A stretch of DNA of 17,830 bases from DATKKK01 sp964354625. Its GTDB lineage: Archaea > Thermoproteota > Bathyarchaeia > Bathyarchaeales > Bathycorpusculaceae. The notes under the pieces were generated by a model. That model was not told the origin of the DNA. It made no database searches and saw only the letters and a list, made by a program, of their open reading frames with translations. Both the position numbers and the translations under genes were made by a program. The DNA is taken from contig CAYHAK010000036.1 of the NCBI GenBank assembly GCA_964354625.1, forward strand, positions 1 through 17,830, read 5' to 3'. Below, one piece after another: positions 1 to 7,122 of the stretch; position 1 is the stretch's first letter, and each line of letters begins with the position of its first letter.

Positions 1-86
1 GTGAATTTTGGCTTGAAAACGTTTTGTTTACTAGTACGTGGTTCGCCGTTAAAAAAATTTGCTGCTTGTTGATGTTGTTTTCCGAG

Positions 87-175
87 GTGAGAAACGCGCG
101 TTAGCCTGCGACTCGAACCAGTTTGGGTCCTAGTCCGGTCCGGCCCACCGCGCGCGCTCTAAGAAACTGTCTCAC
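87..175. other. GC-rich stretch with nested inverted repeats
   Basis: No gene is recognised in the first 178 bases. This part has several complementary segments. GTGAGA at 87-92 pairs perfectly with TCTCAC at 170-175. CAGTTT at 119-124 pairs with AAACTG at 164-169. TGGGTC at 124-129 pairs with GGCCCA at 142-147 with one G-T wobble. AACGCGCGTT at 93-102 is a perfect palindrome and could also pair with the alternating CG run at 149-157. An A/T-rich tract at 50-60 could be a plus-strand promoter. It may be a structured RNA or leader, or debris at a rearrangement point next to the truncated downstream gene. I do not recognise a known RNA family. Confidence 0.25.
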
Positions 176-178
176 ATA

Positions 179-586
179 ATGAAGACCATTGAAACGGCAA
201 AACCTGAATCGGTTGAACCTATACCCGTGAAAAGGCTTGATGATCAGGTAGTCTTTGTAGATGGTCACACCAGGGCTTTCGCAGCTTTCCTGCGAGGCTT
301 GACAGAGATCAAAGTGTATTGGGAAGACGAACGACTTGATTGGGAGGCCTACAGGATCTGCGTAGACTGGTACAAGGAAGAGGGAATCCGCACAATCGCT
401 GACCTCAGAGATCGCATCGTGTCACCGGAAGAATATGAGATTCTCTGGTTGGAAAGATGCAGCGAGACTTGGACGCGAAGCGGAGACGGAAATGGCAGCC
501 ATTGCTGCAAAACCCGTCTAGACAAAAAAAGGTTAAAGAGCGACGGAGTAGTTGCGTGCGAAGTGAATTGTCTCGCGATCAGATAG
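179..586 (+). CDS. ParB-like domain protein, apparently N-terminally truncated
   Basis: The core, about residues 12-94, resembles the small ParB/sulfiredoxin-fold proteins of archaea and Clostridia. It has the VDGHTRAFAA motif near residues 27-36, then an LDWEAYRICVDW segment and an IVSPEEYEILWLERC end. Family members usually have some 30-40 more residues before the EPIPVKRL segment. Here the frame stays open upstream only to a stop at 131-133. Codons 158-178 (SKKLSHI) still look family-like, but what precedes them is the CG-rich stretch. The last 40 residues do not resemble the family. It may therefore be a remnant, or a short gene with an altered N-terminus. The biochemical role of the family is not known to me; the fold is related to nucleases and NTP-using enzymes. 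Confidence 0.55.
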   Translation: MKTIETAKPESVEPIPVKRLDDQVVFVDGHTRAFAAFLRGLTEIKVYWEDERLDWEAYRICVDWYKEEGIRTIADLRDRIVSPEEYEILWLERCSETWTRSGDGNGSHCCKTRLDKKRLKSDGVVACEVNCLAIR

Positions 587-631
587 AACAAGGTCGACAA
601 GCTTCACTCCTGCATTTTCTATCTCTATCAG

Positions 632-670
632 GATTCTCAGGTTCCCCAGAGCCATCGCAAAGTGAGAATC
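632..670 (-). terminator. Inverted repeat at the 3' end of the hyp pair
   Basis: TGAGAATC at 663-670 and GATTCTCA at 632-639 are perfect 8-base complements separated by 23 bases. The right arm touches the stop codon of the minus-strand ATPase gene, so a hairpin would form at the end of the hypA-hypB transcript. There is no clear T-tract after it on either strand. A terminator or 3' stabilising hairpin is therefore only a suggestion. Confidence 0.25.
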
Positions 671-1392
671 TAGATTCCTGCAGTCGCGTTTCCCACTTTT
701 CTCGCGAACACAGTGTTCAGTAACAGTTCCGGGTTGCCTATTGCTTCTTCTGCTTCCGAGTTGTACGGTATTTCGGCTAGGTAGGTTAGGCCGAGTTTTT
801 GTGTTTGTTGTCGTATGGCTTCTGACTGATCCATTTTCATGTTTTCTATGACGCCTATTATGGGGGCTTTCTGTTCTTTCAGAAGGTTTGCGAGTTTCTT
901 GGCGGTTTCGAAGGCCAGCACCGAAGGTGTGGTCACAATGATGAACCTGACGTTCCTGATGAGCCTGAGCAAGTCAAGCGTCGCATCGCCTATCCCCGGA
1001 GGCATGTCCAACACCAGAAAATCCAGCTCACCCCACCGCGTGATCGCCAGCAACTCAACCAACACGTTCGACGTGTCCTCGCCTCGCAGCGGCGTGGCAT
1101 AATCGCCCGAGTAGTAGATTATGGACATGTACTCTATTCCGCAGACCTTCGGCGGAATTATCCCCTTGTCTTCCTTCGGTTTCACGTTCCCGACGCCCAG
1201 AATTAAGTGCGTTGAAGGGCTGGTGAAGTCTAAGTCGAAAAGGCCCACTCTGAGGCCTTTCTTGGCCAGCGTAAGCGCGAGCGTCGACGCGATGAGGCTC
1301 TTTCCTACGCCGCCTTTGCCGCTTGACACCGCGATCACGCTACGGATGCCTTTCAGGCGTTCGGCTACCATGCTGAGTCGTGGGTCAGTCAT
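670..1392 (-). CDS. ATPase-type HypB (Mrp/MinD family), hydrogenase nickel maturation
   Basis: This 240-residue SIMIBI P-loop ATPase has a deviant Walker A, GKGGVGKS, at about residues 25-32. It has an LFDLDFTSPS segment at 51-60 and a switch II LDMPPGIGD near 129-136. The length matches the ATPase-type HypB of Thermococcus kodakarensis (about 250 residues), which binds HypA and raises its nickel affinity. The assignment to that role, rather than to a generic Mrp/NBP35 Fe-S carrier, rests mainly on context: its start overlaps the hypA stop by four bases (ATGA, 1389-1392), giving translational coupling. The C-terminal CxxC pair of NBP35-type scaffold proteins is absent. No hydrogenase gene lies in the window. 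Confidence 0.82.
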   Translation of the reverse strand: MTDPRLSMVAERLKGIRSVIAVSSGKGGVGKSLIASTLALTLAKKGLRVGLFDLDFTSPSTHLILGVGNVKPKEDKGIIPPKVCGIEYMSIIYYSGDYATPLRGEDTSNVLVELLAITRWGELDFLVLDMPPGIGDATLDLLRLIRNVRFIIVTTPSVLAFETAKKLANLLKEQKAPIIGVIENMKMDQSEAIRQQTQKLGLTYLAEIPYNSEAEEAIGNPELLLNTVFARKVGNATAGI

Positions 1393-1796
1393 TTGCGCAT
1401 GCGCTCTCCTTTGATGCTGTCAAGCCACACGCCACGCCCATCAGTCATCTCGAAGTCTGGGCTGCCGCACTTCGGGCACTTGACGTAGGCGTGGGCCACC
1501 TCGGGCACGAAGTGAATCGCCTCCGCCGTGCCCTCATCCACATTCGCCTTATCGAAGAACCAAGCGTAGCCGCAGGCACGGCACTTGAGCCTCGCCTTAA
1601 CCGTCTCAACGCTGAACTTCGCGTTCTTGAATCTGTCTTTTCTGAGTTGTTGGAGGGCGAAGCCCAGTATCTCCACGTCGATGCCCTGCAGCTCGCCGAC
1701 CTTCAGCCTCACATCTGAAACCCGCTTCAAGCCCTCCTTCTCCGCAGCCTCAGACGCCGCCGCAAGAACAGCTTCAGCCAAAGCCCACTCATGCAT
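1389..1796 (-). CDS. hypA: HypA, hydrogenase nickel metallochaperone
   Basis: HypA delivers Ni(II) to the large subunit of [NiFe]-hydrogenase. The 135-residue protein starts with MHEWALAE, placing the nickel-binding His at position 2 as in the family. It carries a structural zinc site made of C72/C75 (CRACG) and C107/C110 (CPKCG). The 31-residue stretch between the two pairs is longer than in bacterial HypA and matches the archaeal (Thermococcus) form. It is first in a two-gene unit with the ATPase-type hypB. A TATA-like element centred about 27 bases upstream of the ATG suggests a leaderless mRNA. HypC, D, E and F are not in the window. Confidence 0.93.
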   Translation of the reverse strand: MHEWALAEAVLAAASEAAEKEGLKRVSDVRLKVGELQGIDVEILGFALQQLRKDRFKNAKFSVETVKARLKCRACGYAWFFDKANVDEGTAEAIHFVPEVAHAYVKCPKCGSPDFEMTDGRGVWLDSIKGERMRK

Positions 1797-1819
1797 AAAA
1801 CAAGCCTACGGGAGAACCC

Positions 1820-1827
1820 TATTTAAG
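1820..1827 (-). promoter_or_regulatory. TATA-like element for hypA
   Basis: On the minus strand the element reads CTTAAATA, preceded by purine-rich sequence that could serve as BRE. Its centre lies about 27 bases before the hypA ATG at 1796. Archaeal transcription would then begin at or next to the start codon, giving a leaderless transcript. The element is nearly symmetric (TATTTAAG on the plus strand), so it could also serve the divergent beta-helix gene with a leader of about 75 bases. Confidence 0.5.
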
Positions 1828-1925
1828 AATACTCGTGCCACGCAATCATAGACAACGTGGCGTAGAGGATTGTTCCAGAAACGTTAATGGGAACAGAAAG
1901 CCTAGACAACCATGGAGAGAAGGCA

Positions 1926-2981
1926 ATGCTCCGCAACTCTGCCTACGTTGGATTCGCTTTTTTGCTTCTATGCATTGCGCCCTTCGCTCTGCAGGTTCAC
2001 GCAACAAGTGGAGAGCAAAACATCCACATCAAAGCTAATGGAGACATCGAACCTGGCAACGCGCCCATCCAACGCCAGGGCGAAGCCTACACGTTCACGG
2101 CAGACATAATCAATCAATCCGTGCTTATCGAGCGCAGCGGGATCACGGTTGACGGCGCGTGGCACAGGCTCGTAGGCAGGGGCGCTCTCGACCCCAACGC
2201 CACGGGAGGCTTCAGGCTCAACCAAGTCAGCGGCGTCACAATCAAAAGAGTTCGGATCAGCAAGTCCTACTGGGCCATAAGCTTCAACCAGAGTAGCCAC
2301 TGCACAATACGCGAAAACGAGATCGCAAACAACTCATACGGCATCAACATACCCGGCTTCTGTAACGATACCGTGATTGAAAGAAACAAGATTTTTGACA
2401 GCGTTGGGCAGGGAATCTATTTGTATGGTGCTTTCAACTTCACGATTAGAGGCAACTTGGTGGCAGGCAACTTTCCTTCCGGCATTCGCGTAGCCAGCTC
2501 AACCGACTGCACGGTCGTAGAGAACGTGTTTGCCAACAACCGAGGCTTCGGAATCCACGTGTTCTCATCGCACAACATCGCCGTGTACCACAACAACCTC
2601 ATAAGCAACGAGAAAAACGCGGTTACCACAGACTACACGGCAAAGTGGGACAACGGTTACCCATCTGGCGGCAACTACTGGAGCGACTACAACGGCACGG
2701 ACGGCAACCACGACGGCATAGGAGACACGCCCTACGCGATTGACGCGGGAAACATCGACCGTTACCCACTCACGAAGCCTCTCAGACTGTGCCTATTGGG
2801 CGACGTGAACTTCGATGGCGTCGTCAGCATACTCGACATAACAATACTGACTTCGGCCTACGGTAGCAGAGAGGGCAATGCAAGATGGGTTCCGCAAGCT
2901 GACCTTACGCCTCCTTACGGCCTGATAGACATATGGGACATAGTAACCTGCGCCGCGCACTACAAGCAGACTTACCCGTAA
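1926..2981 (+). CDS. Secreted beta-helix (NosD-like) protein with C-terminal dockerin
   Basis: The likely start is the ATG at 1926, because it begins a good signal peptide: MLRN, then a hydrophobic core, then an Ala-rich cleavage region near residue 26, with GGAGAG upstream. An in-frame ATG at 1887 would add 13 polar residues. The 351-residue product continues with right-handed parallel beta-helix repeats rich in Asn, Gly, Ile and Val (about residues 95-235). A NosD-type tail follows (GGNYWSDYNGTD, DGIGDTPYAID, DRYPL). The last 64 residues look like a dockerin. Its first calcium loop is GDVNFDGVVSILD; the second is degenerate, with TPPYG where NGDG is usual. Probably an extracellular or surface protein; its ligand or substrate is unknown. 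The neighbours suggest no shared function. Confidence 0.85.
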   Translation: MLRNSAYVGFAFLLLCIAPFALQVHATSGEQNIHIKANGDIEPGNAPIQRQGEAYTFTADIINQSVLIERSGITVDGAWHRLVGRGALDPNATGGFRLNQVSGVTIKRVRISKSYWAISFNQSSHCTIRENEIANNSYGINIPGFCNDTVIERNKIFDSVGQGIYLYGAFNFTIRGNLVAGNFPSGIRVASSTDCTVVENVFANNRGFGIHVFSSHNIAVYHNNLISNEKNAVTTDYTAKWDNGYPSGGNYWSDYNGTDGNHDGIGDTPYAIDAGNIDRYPLTKPLRLCLLGDVNFDGVVSILDITILTSAYGSREGNARWVPQADLTPPYGLIDIWDIVTCAAHYKQTYP

Positions 2982-2982
2982 G

Positions 2983-3000
2983 AAAGCAAGAACGAAAAAG
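2983..3000 (-). terminator. T-rich tract after copA
   Basis: On the minus strand, 14-31 bases after the copA stop codon, the sequence has a run of five Ts followed by further pyrimidine-rich sequence. Archaeal RNA polymerase terminates at T-rich tracts. The site lies between two convergent genes. The tract is short, so confidence is low. Confidence 0.3.
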
Positions 3001-3013
3001 ACAGTGAACCACT

Positions 3014-5173
3014 TTATGGTTTGAATCTTCTAAGCAGCATCGAGTTTCCAACTACGGTGATGTCGCTAAGAATCATCGAGGTTGCCGCCGCCTCAGGCGG
3101 AATCAGAATGCCCAAGGTAGAGAACAGGGCGCCTGCGGCCAGCGGAATCATTATCAAGTTGTAGAAGAAAGCCCAGAACAGGTTCTGCTTGATCTTGCCC
3201 AGCGTCTTCTTGCTGAGCTTGATGCTTACGGCAACGTCGCGCGGGTCGTCCTTGATGAGCACGATGTCTCCAGCGTCAATCGCGATGTCTGTTCCGCTAC
3301 CGATGGCTATACCCACGTTGGCCTGCGTGATGGCAGGCGCATCGTTTATGCCGTCTCCCACCATGGCCACGAATCGTCCCTCGTCCTGAAGCTTCTTGAT
3401 CTCGTCAACCTTCTGTGCAGGCACAACCTCCGCCAGAACCTCATTTACCCCCAACTGCTTGGCGATGGCCTCCGCCGTCCTCTTGGTATCACCAGTGAGC
3501 ATGATAACCTTCAAACCCATCTTCTGCAGCGCGCTAACAGCTTCTTTGGAATGCTCTTTGAGCGTGTCCGAGACTGCCAATGCTCCAGCGACCTTGCCGT
3601 CGAAGGCCACGATCAGCACGGTCTTGCCTTCGGCCTCCAACTTCCCAATGTCCCTTTCCAAGCATTCAGTTGATATTTCGTTGTTTCGCATGAGGGGACG
3701 GTTTCCTATCAGGACGTTTCTGTTTCCTATTTGTGCGGTTATTCCAAAGCCCGGCAGGGCTTCGAACGATTCTGGGTCGGCGAGGTTGAGTCCTTCGGCT
3801 TCGGCCTTCTTAACGATGGCCTGGCCTATCGGGTGCTCTGACCACTTCTCAGCCGCAGCCGCAACCTCCAGAACCTCCTTCCTGTCCTCTGCGACAATGT
3901 CCGTGACCTCAAGCTTGCCCTTAGTCAAGGTGCCAGTCTTGTCAAACACCACAGTGTCCAAGTTCTTCACAACCTCAAGCACCGCACTATTCTTGATTAG
4001 CACACCATTTTCCGCACCTTTACCCACGCCGATCATAATGGCAGCTGGCGTGGCAATACCCAATGCACAAGGGCATGAGATCGCCAACACTGCGACCATA
4101 GTCGTCAAGGCCATGTTCTGATCATTGAACGCAAAGAACCACACGGCAAAAGTCAGGATCGCTATTGACACGACAACCGGGACGAAGACGTTGACGACCT
4201 TGTCTGCGAGTCTCTGGATGGAGGCTTTGCTTGCTTGTACCTCACGCGCCAGTCGTACGATCTGGGCGAGAGTCGTTTCTAAGCCGACCTTTTTGGCCTC
4301 AAACTTCAACGTACCTGCTTTGTTTATCGTGCCACTGAAAACAGTGGCCCCAACGGCCTTTTCAACAGGCACCGACTCGCCAGTGATCATCGACTCGTCA
4401 ACAAACGAGTGCCCATCAATCACTGCGCCGTCAACTGAAATCCTCTCGCCAGGCTTGACGACGACTGTATCTCCGACCTGAACCTCGTCAACTGAGATTT
4501 CGCTCTCTTGGCCCTCACGTATCACGATGGCGGTCTTGGGTTGAAGAGCTATGAGCTTCTTGATGGCATCGCCCGTCCGCTCGACGGCCATGTCTTCCAG
4601 AAGCACGCCCAGCGTTATGGTGGTGATCACCACGGCTGAAGCGTCGAAGAATCCCATGCCGTCGGGTACGAAGAAAGCAATGTAGGCCGAGTAAGCGTAG
4701 GCCACCGAAGAGCTTAAGGTCACAAGCACGTTCATGTCAGCAAAACGGTTTCTAATCGAACTAAAAGCGCCCCTATAGAAGTGCCAGCCTACCACAAACT
4801 GCACAGGCGTCGCCAACGCCAACAGAACGTAGTTCTTCTCGGGAAACATCATGAAGAAGGAAATGTAGAAAACTGGGATCGTCAACGCGAGGCCGAAGAA
4901 GAAAAGCGCCATCTTGTTCCTAACATCCTTCCGGCGCCTTTCGCTAGTGTCTTCAACCTGTTCGACTGCTTCGTACCCGCCTCTCTTTATCGCAGCTTTG
5001 ACCTTGCCCAGAGTGACTTTTTCCTCATCAAACCTCACAATGGCCTCCTTTGCTGGAAAGCTCACTCTAGCCTCTATCACACCCTCAAGCCTAGCTAAAC
5101 CTGCCTCGATTCCCTGCGCACACGAAGGGCAAGTCATGCCCAGGATTTGAAGAACAACCTCTTTCTCCTTCAT
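3014..5173 (-). CDS. copA: Copper-exporting P1B-type ATPase CopA
   Basis: This is a membrane pump that moves Cu(I) out of the cytoplasm at the cost of ATP. In the 719-residue form it has one N-terminal heavy-metal domain with GMTCPSC (C15, C18). The TGES actuator loop is at 264-267, the transmembrane CPC motif at 367-369, and the phosphorylated Asp in DKTGT at about 411. It also has the P1B-specific SEHP (447-448), a TGD, and the hinge GDGINDAP. YN is present in the seventh helix. In the eighth helix the usual M-x-x-S-S reads M-I-L-S-D (M700, D704). The ATG at 5173 is preferred; a TTG at 5188 would add five residues. It is the last gene of a tight lrp-pdo-copA unit, with a 24-39 base gap to pdo depending on the start. 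Confidence 0.93.
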   Translation of the reverse strand: MKEKEVVLQILGMTCPSCAQGIEAGLARLEGVIEARVSFPAKEAIVRFDEEKVTLGKVKAAIKRGGYEAVEQVEDTSERRRKDVRNKMALFFFGLALTIPVFYISFFMMFPEKNYVLLALATPVQFVVGWHFYRGAFSSIRNRFADMNVLVTLSSSVAYAYSAYIAFFVPDGMGFFDASAVVITTITLGVLLEDMAVERTGDAIKKLIALQPKTAIVIREGQESEISVDEVQVGDTVVVKPGERISVDGAVIDGHSFVDESMITGESVPVEKAVGATVFSGTINKAGTLKFEAKKVGLETTLAQIVRLAREVQASKASIQRLADKVVNVFVPVVVSIAILTFAVWFFAFNDQNMALTTMVAVLAISCPCALGIATPAAIMIGVGKGAENGVLIKNSAVLEVVKNLDTVVFDKTGTLTKGKLEVTDIVAEDRKEVLEVAAAAEKWSEHPIGQAIVKKAEAEGLNLADPESFEALPGFGITAQIGNRNVLIGNRPLMRNNEISTECLERDIGKLEAEGKTVLIVAFDGKVAGALAVSDTLKEHSKEAVSALQKMGLKVIMLTGDTKRTAEAIAKQLGVNEVLAEVVPAQKVDEIKKLQDEGRFVAMVGDGINDAPAITQANVGIAIGSGTDIAIDAGDIVLIKDDPRDVAVSIKLSKKTLGKIKQNLFWAFFYNLIMIPLAAGALFSTLGILIPPEAAATSMILSDITVVGNSMLLRRFKP

Positions 5174-5212
5174 ACCGCCGACCTTCAACTTGTTTGCCTA
5201 TTGCGAAATGGT

Positions 5213-5857
5213 CTAGCGCGTGGCTAAGAGAACATGTTCAAGAAACATGCTCTCAGGAACGGCGCCCACAAACTCGATTTTTTCGTTGACGACTGTTTTG
5301 GGAACGCCCATGACCCCGTATTTCATGGCCAGCTGTGGAAACTCGTTTGCGTCGATGGCCTCGGCCTTTATCATGTCGTTCTCCACTGCAAACTTGTGAG
5401 CCATACTCGCGGCAGCAGGACAATGCGGGCATGTAAGCGTGACAAAAACCTGAATGCGAACTGGCACCTCTATCCCGCGCAGCTTGACCTTTGTCTCCTC
5501 CGACAGGTCGGTTTTCCCTCTGGAAACCGCAATCAGGCCTTCCATCAGCGTCTGGAACTCGTAGCCAAACGGCAACCCGTAGAACCTGACGCCGTAGTCC
5601 TTCTCCCCCAATAGCACGATGGCTGGAATCTTGTCCACTTCATAATGCTTGGCCAACTCTGCATCTGTCACGAAATCGTGAACCTCAGCCTTGATCTTGT
5701 CATTCAATGCTGCCACTTCAGCGATCAGCTGCTTGGTTTCGGCGCAGAACTGGCACTCCATCTGCTGAGTGAACATGATGATTCGTACAGGATTCATGAT
5801 CCCCTCTGCAAGCTGGCCTTTGATGCGCTCCTTGTGTTCTTCAGGTATCAAACCCAT
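5213..5857 (-). CDS. pdo: Protein disulfide oxidoreductase, two thioredoxin folds
   Basis: The 214-residue protein has two fused thioredoxin-like domains. The first has active site CQFC (C35, C38) with a cis-Pro loop KIPAIV. The second has CPHC (C143, C146) with GVPKTV. Length and both motif positions match the Pyrococcus furiosus PDO (CQYC and CPYC). PDOs make, reduce or shuffle disulfides in the archaeal cytosol and can take electrons from a thioredoxin reductase-like enzyme. It lies 25 bases after the Lrp-type regulator and just before copA. That suggests a role in keeping protein or copper-bound thiols in order under copper or oxidative stress, which is inference. GGTGGTGA upstream of the ATG may be the ribosome binding site. 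Confidence 0.92.
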   Translation of the reverse strand: MGLIPEEHKERIKGQLAEGIMNPVRIIMFTQQMECQFCAETKQLIAEVAALNDKIKAEVHDFVTDAELAKHYEVDKIPAIVLLGEKDYGVRFYGLPFGYEFQTLMEGLIAVSRGKTDLSEETKVKLRGIEVPVRIQVFVTLTCPHCPAAASMAHKFAVENDMIKAEAIDANEFPQLAMKYGVMGVPKTVVNEKIEFVGAVPESMFLEHVLLATR

Positions 5858-5882
5858 CTCGCATTCACCACCATACTTCTAG

Positions 5883-6317
5883 CTAGTCTTTCAGTTTCTC
5901 CAAAATCAACGCGGGGCAAATTCTCTTTACTCCTTCTACAGTCTCGATTTTCTCGGATATTAGTTTTGTTAACTCGCGTCCGTCTCTTGCCCAGATCTCA
6001 AGCATTATCATGTGGTCTCCGCCGGAGGTGGCCACGCACTTCGCTTCCTTCAGATCGCATAGACGTTGCACCACGTCAAGCATCCTGGTGGGATCGACAT
6101 CAACACCGACAATTGCCACCGTGTTCAAACCAAGCTTCACGTTGTCCACCTTTATCGTGAACCTCTTGATAACGCCATTATGCTGAAGCGCAATCACTCT
6201 TTTCCTCACGGTGGCCTCGCTGACCTTCAGCGCGCGCGCTATATCCTTAAACGACTGGCGACCGTCTTCTTCGAGCATTTCGATTATTCTTGTGTCCTTT
6301 TCGTCCAGTTGCGACAT
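5883..6317 (-). CDS. Lrp/AsnC-family transcription regulator
   Basis: Residues 4-55 form the winged helix-turn-helix typical of Lrp/AsnC (LDEKDTRIIEMLEEDGRQ, with the recognition helix around SEATVRKRV). Residues 65-140 form a RAM-like ligand and dimer domain. The 144-residue length is usual for the family. It has three cysteines (C87, C94, C134), including C94 and C134 in the RAM half, which could in principle sense metal or redox state. No TRASH domain of the CopR/CopT kind is present. It is first in the lrp-pdo-copA unit and divergent from the peroxiredoxin gene, so it is the natural candidate to control both. Its effector is unknown. Confidence 0.9.
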   Translation of the reverse strand: MSQLDEKDTRIIEMLEEDGRQSFKDIARALKVSEATVRKRVIALQHNGVIKRFTIKVDNVKLGLNTVAIVGVDVDPTRMLDVVQRLCDLKEAKCVATSGGDHMIMLEIWARDGRELTKLISEKIETVEGVKRICPALILEKLKD

Positions 6318-6352
6318 GCTTCACCATTCCGTTTTAAGTACGTCTAGGTCAT

Positions 6353-6378
6353 TTTTCGTTACTTTTCTCGACGAAAAG
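6353..6378. promoter_or_regulatory. Inverted repeats between lrp and prx, possible operator
   Basis: TTTTCGT at 6353-6359 and ACGAAAA at 6371-6377 are perfect complements. Within the same stretch CTTTTC at 6362-6367 pairs with GAAAAG at 6373-6378 around a TCGAC centre. The element sits between the two divergent starts and directly abuts the TATA-like box of the peroxiredoxin gene. That is where an archaeal regulator would compete with or recruit TBP/TFB. The neighbouring Lrp-type protein is the obvious candidate binder, but this is inference. Confidence 0.4.
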
Positions 6379-6386
6379 AATATAAG
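6379..6386 (+). promoter_or_regulatory. TATA-like element for the peroxiredoxin gene
   Basis: AATATAAG follows a purine-rich CGAAAAG that could act as BRE. The box is centred about 46 bases before the ATG at 6429, predicting a leader of about 20 bases that contains TTAGGA as a ribosome binding site. A second A/T-rich candidate (AAATAAAAG, 6396-6404) would give an almost leaderless message. Confidence 0.5.
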
Positions 6387-6428
6387 ATGGTGCTGAAATA
6401 AAAGTGTTTTGTTAGGAAAAGTGTTAAT

Positions 6429-7083
6429 ATGACAGAAAATGTTCAAGGCCAGAGGCCGCTTCTAAGGCTGAACGAAACGGTTCCAGACTTCGAGGCCATA
6501 ACCACGCAGGGGAAGATCAAGCTTTCAGACTTCAAAGGAAAATGGGTAATCCTGTTCTCACATCCGGCGGACTTCACGCCCGTATGCACCACAGAATTCG
6601 TTGCATTCGCGAAAATCCACGACGAGCTAGTGAAGCGAAACGTGCAACTCATAGGTTTGAGCATAGACAGCGTCTACTCGCACATTGCCTGGGTCAGAAC
6701 GATAAAAGAAAAGCTAGGTGTGCAAATTCCATTTCCAGTAATCGCCGACCTCGACATGAAGGTCGCACACCTCTTCGGAATGATACACCCAGCCGCAAGC
6801 ACCACAGCCGCCGACCGCTGCGTATTCATCATAGACCCTGAAATGACGCTCAGAGCCACGATCTACTACCCGCTGAACGTGGGCAGAAACATGCAGGAAC
6901 TCCTCAGACTCCTCGACGCTCTGCAGACCGTAGACAAAAAACAAGGTTGCATGCCCTGCAAACTGGCAGCCCGGCGACGCCGTGATCGTGCCGGCACCGC
7001 TTACGCGGGACGCCGCAGAGAAGCGATTGAACGAAGGCTACGAATGCACCGACTGGTTCCTCTGCAAGAAAAGAATATCTTAA
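6429..7083 (+). CDS. Prx6-type peroxiredoxin, frameshifted as written
   Basis: This is a thiol peroxidase that reduces hydrogen peroxide and organic peroxides. The N-terminal part shows PADFTPVCTTE with peroxidatic Cys53 and the catalytic Arg130. As written, the frame runs on to 7172 with an unrelated Arg-rich tail. Removing one A from the A6 run at 6936-6941 restores a family-like end: VDKNKVACPANWQPGD, then VIVPAPLT, then YECTDWFLCKK, stop at 7081-7083. The product would then be 217 residues, the usual length. Cys206 and Cys212 then match the C-terminal pair (C207/C213) of the Aeropyrum enzyme. A sequencing or assembly error, a true mutation or transcript slippage could each explain the shift. 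An OsmC gene follows after 39 bases. Confidence 0.9.
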
Positions 7084-7108
7084 ACCCTCTTTCTTTTTCT
7101 CACAAAAC

Positions 7109-7114
7109 AGGAGG
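7109..7114 (+). promoter_or_regulatory. Strong ribosome binding site deciding a TTG start
   Basis: AGGAGG ends eight bases before the TTG at 7123, the only suitable in-frame start for the OsmC-family protein. An ATG at 7119 is out of frame with it. It belongs to the uncorrected peroxiredoxin reading frame. Confidence 0.65.
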
Positions 7115-7122
7115 CGAGATGA

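Noticed and set aside
1..72. Open frame from base 1 to a TGA at 70-72 as the end of an upstream gene
   Set aside because: Only 23 codons, no recognisable motif, and other frames are no worse.
92..160. tRNA-like T-loop word (GGTTCGAGTC) on the minus strand
   Set aside because: The T-stem needs a bulge, no acceptor stem of seven pairs closes at the right distance, and no D-arm or anticodon arm can be drawn.
3396..4121. 241-codon open frame on the plus strand opposite copA
   Set aside because: It is antisense to well-conserved CopA motifs, is Ser/Thr-rich in the manner of a shadow frame, and has no recognisable domain.
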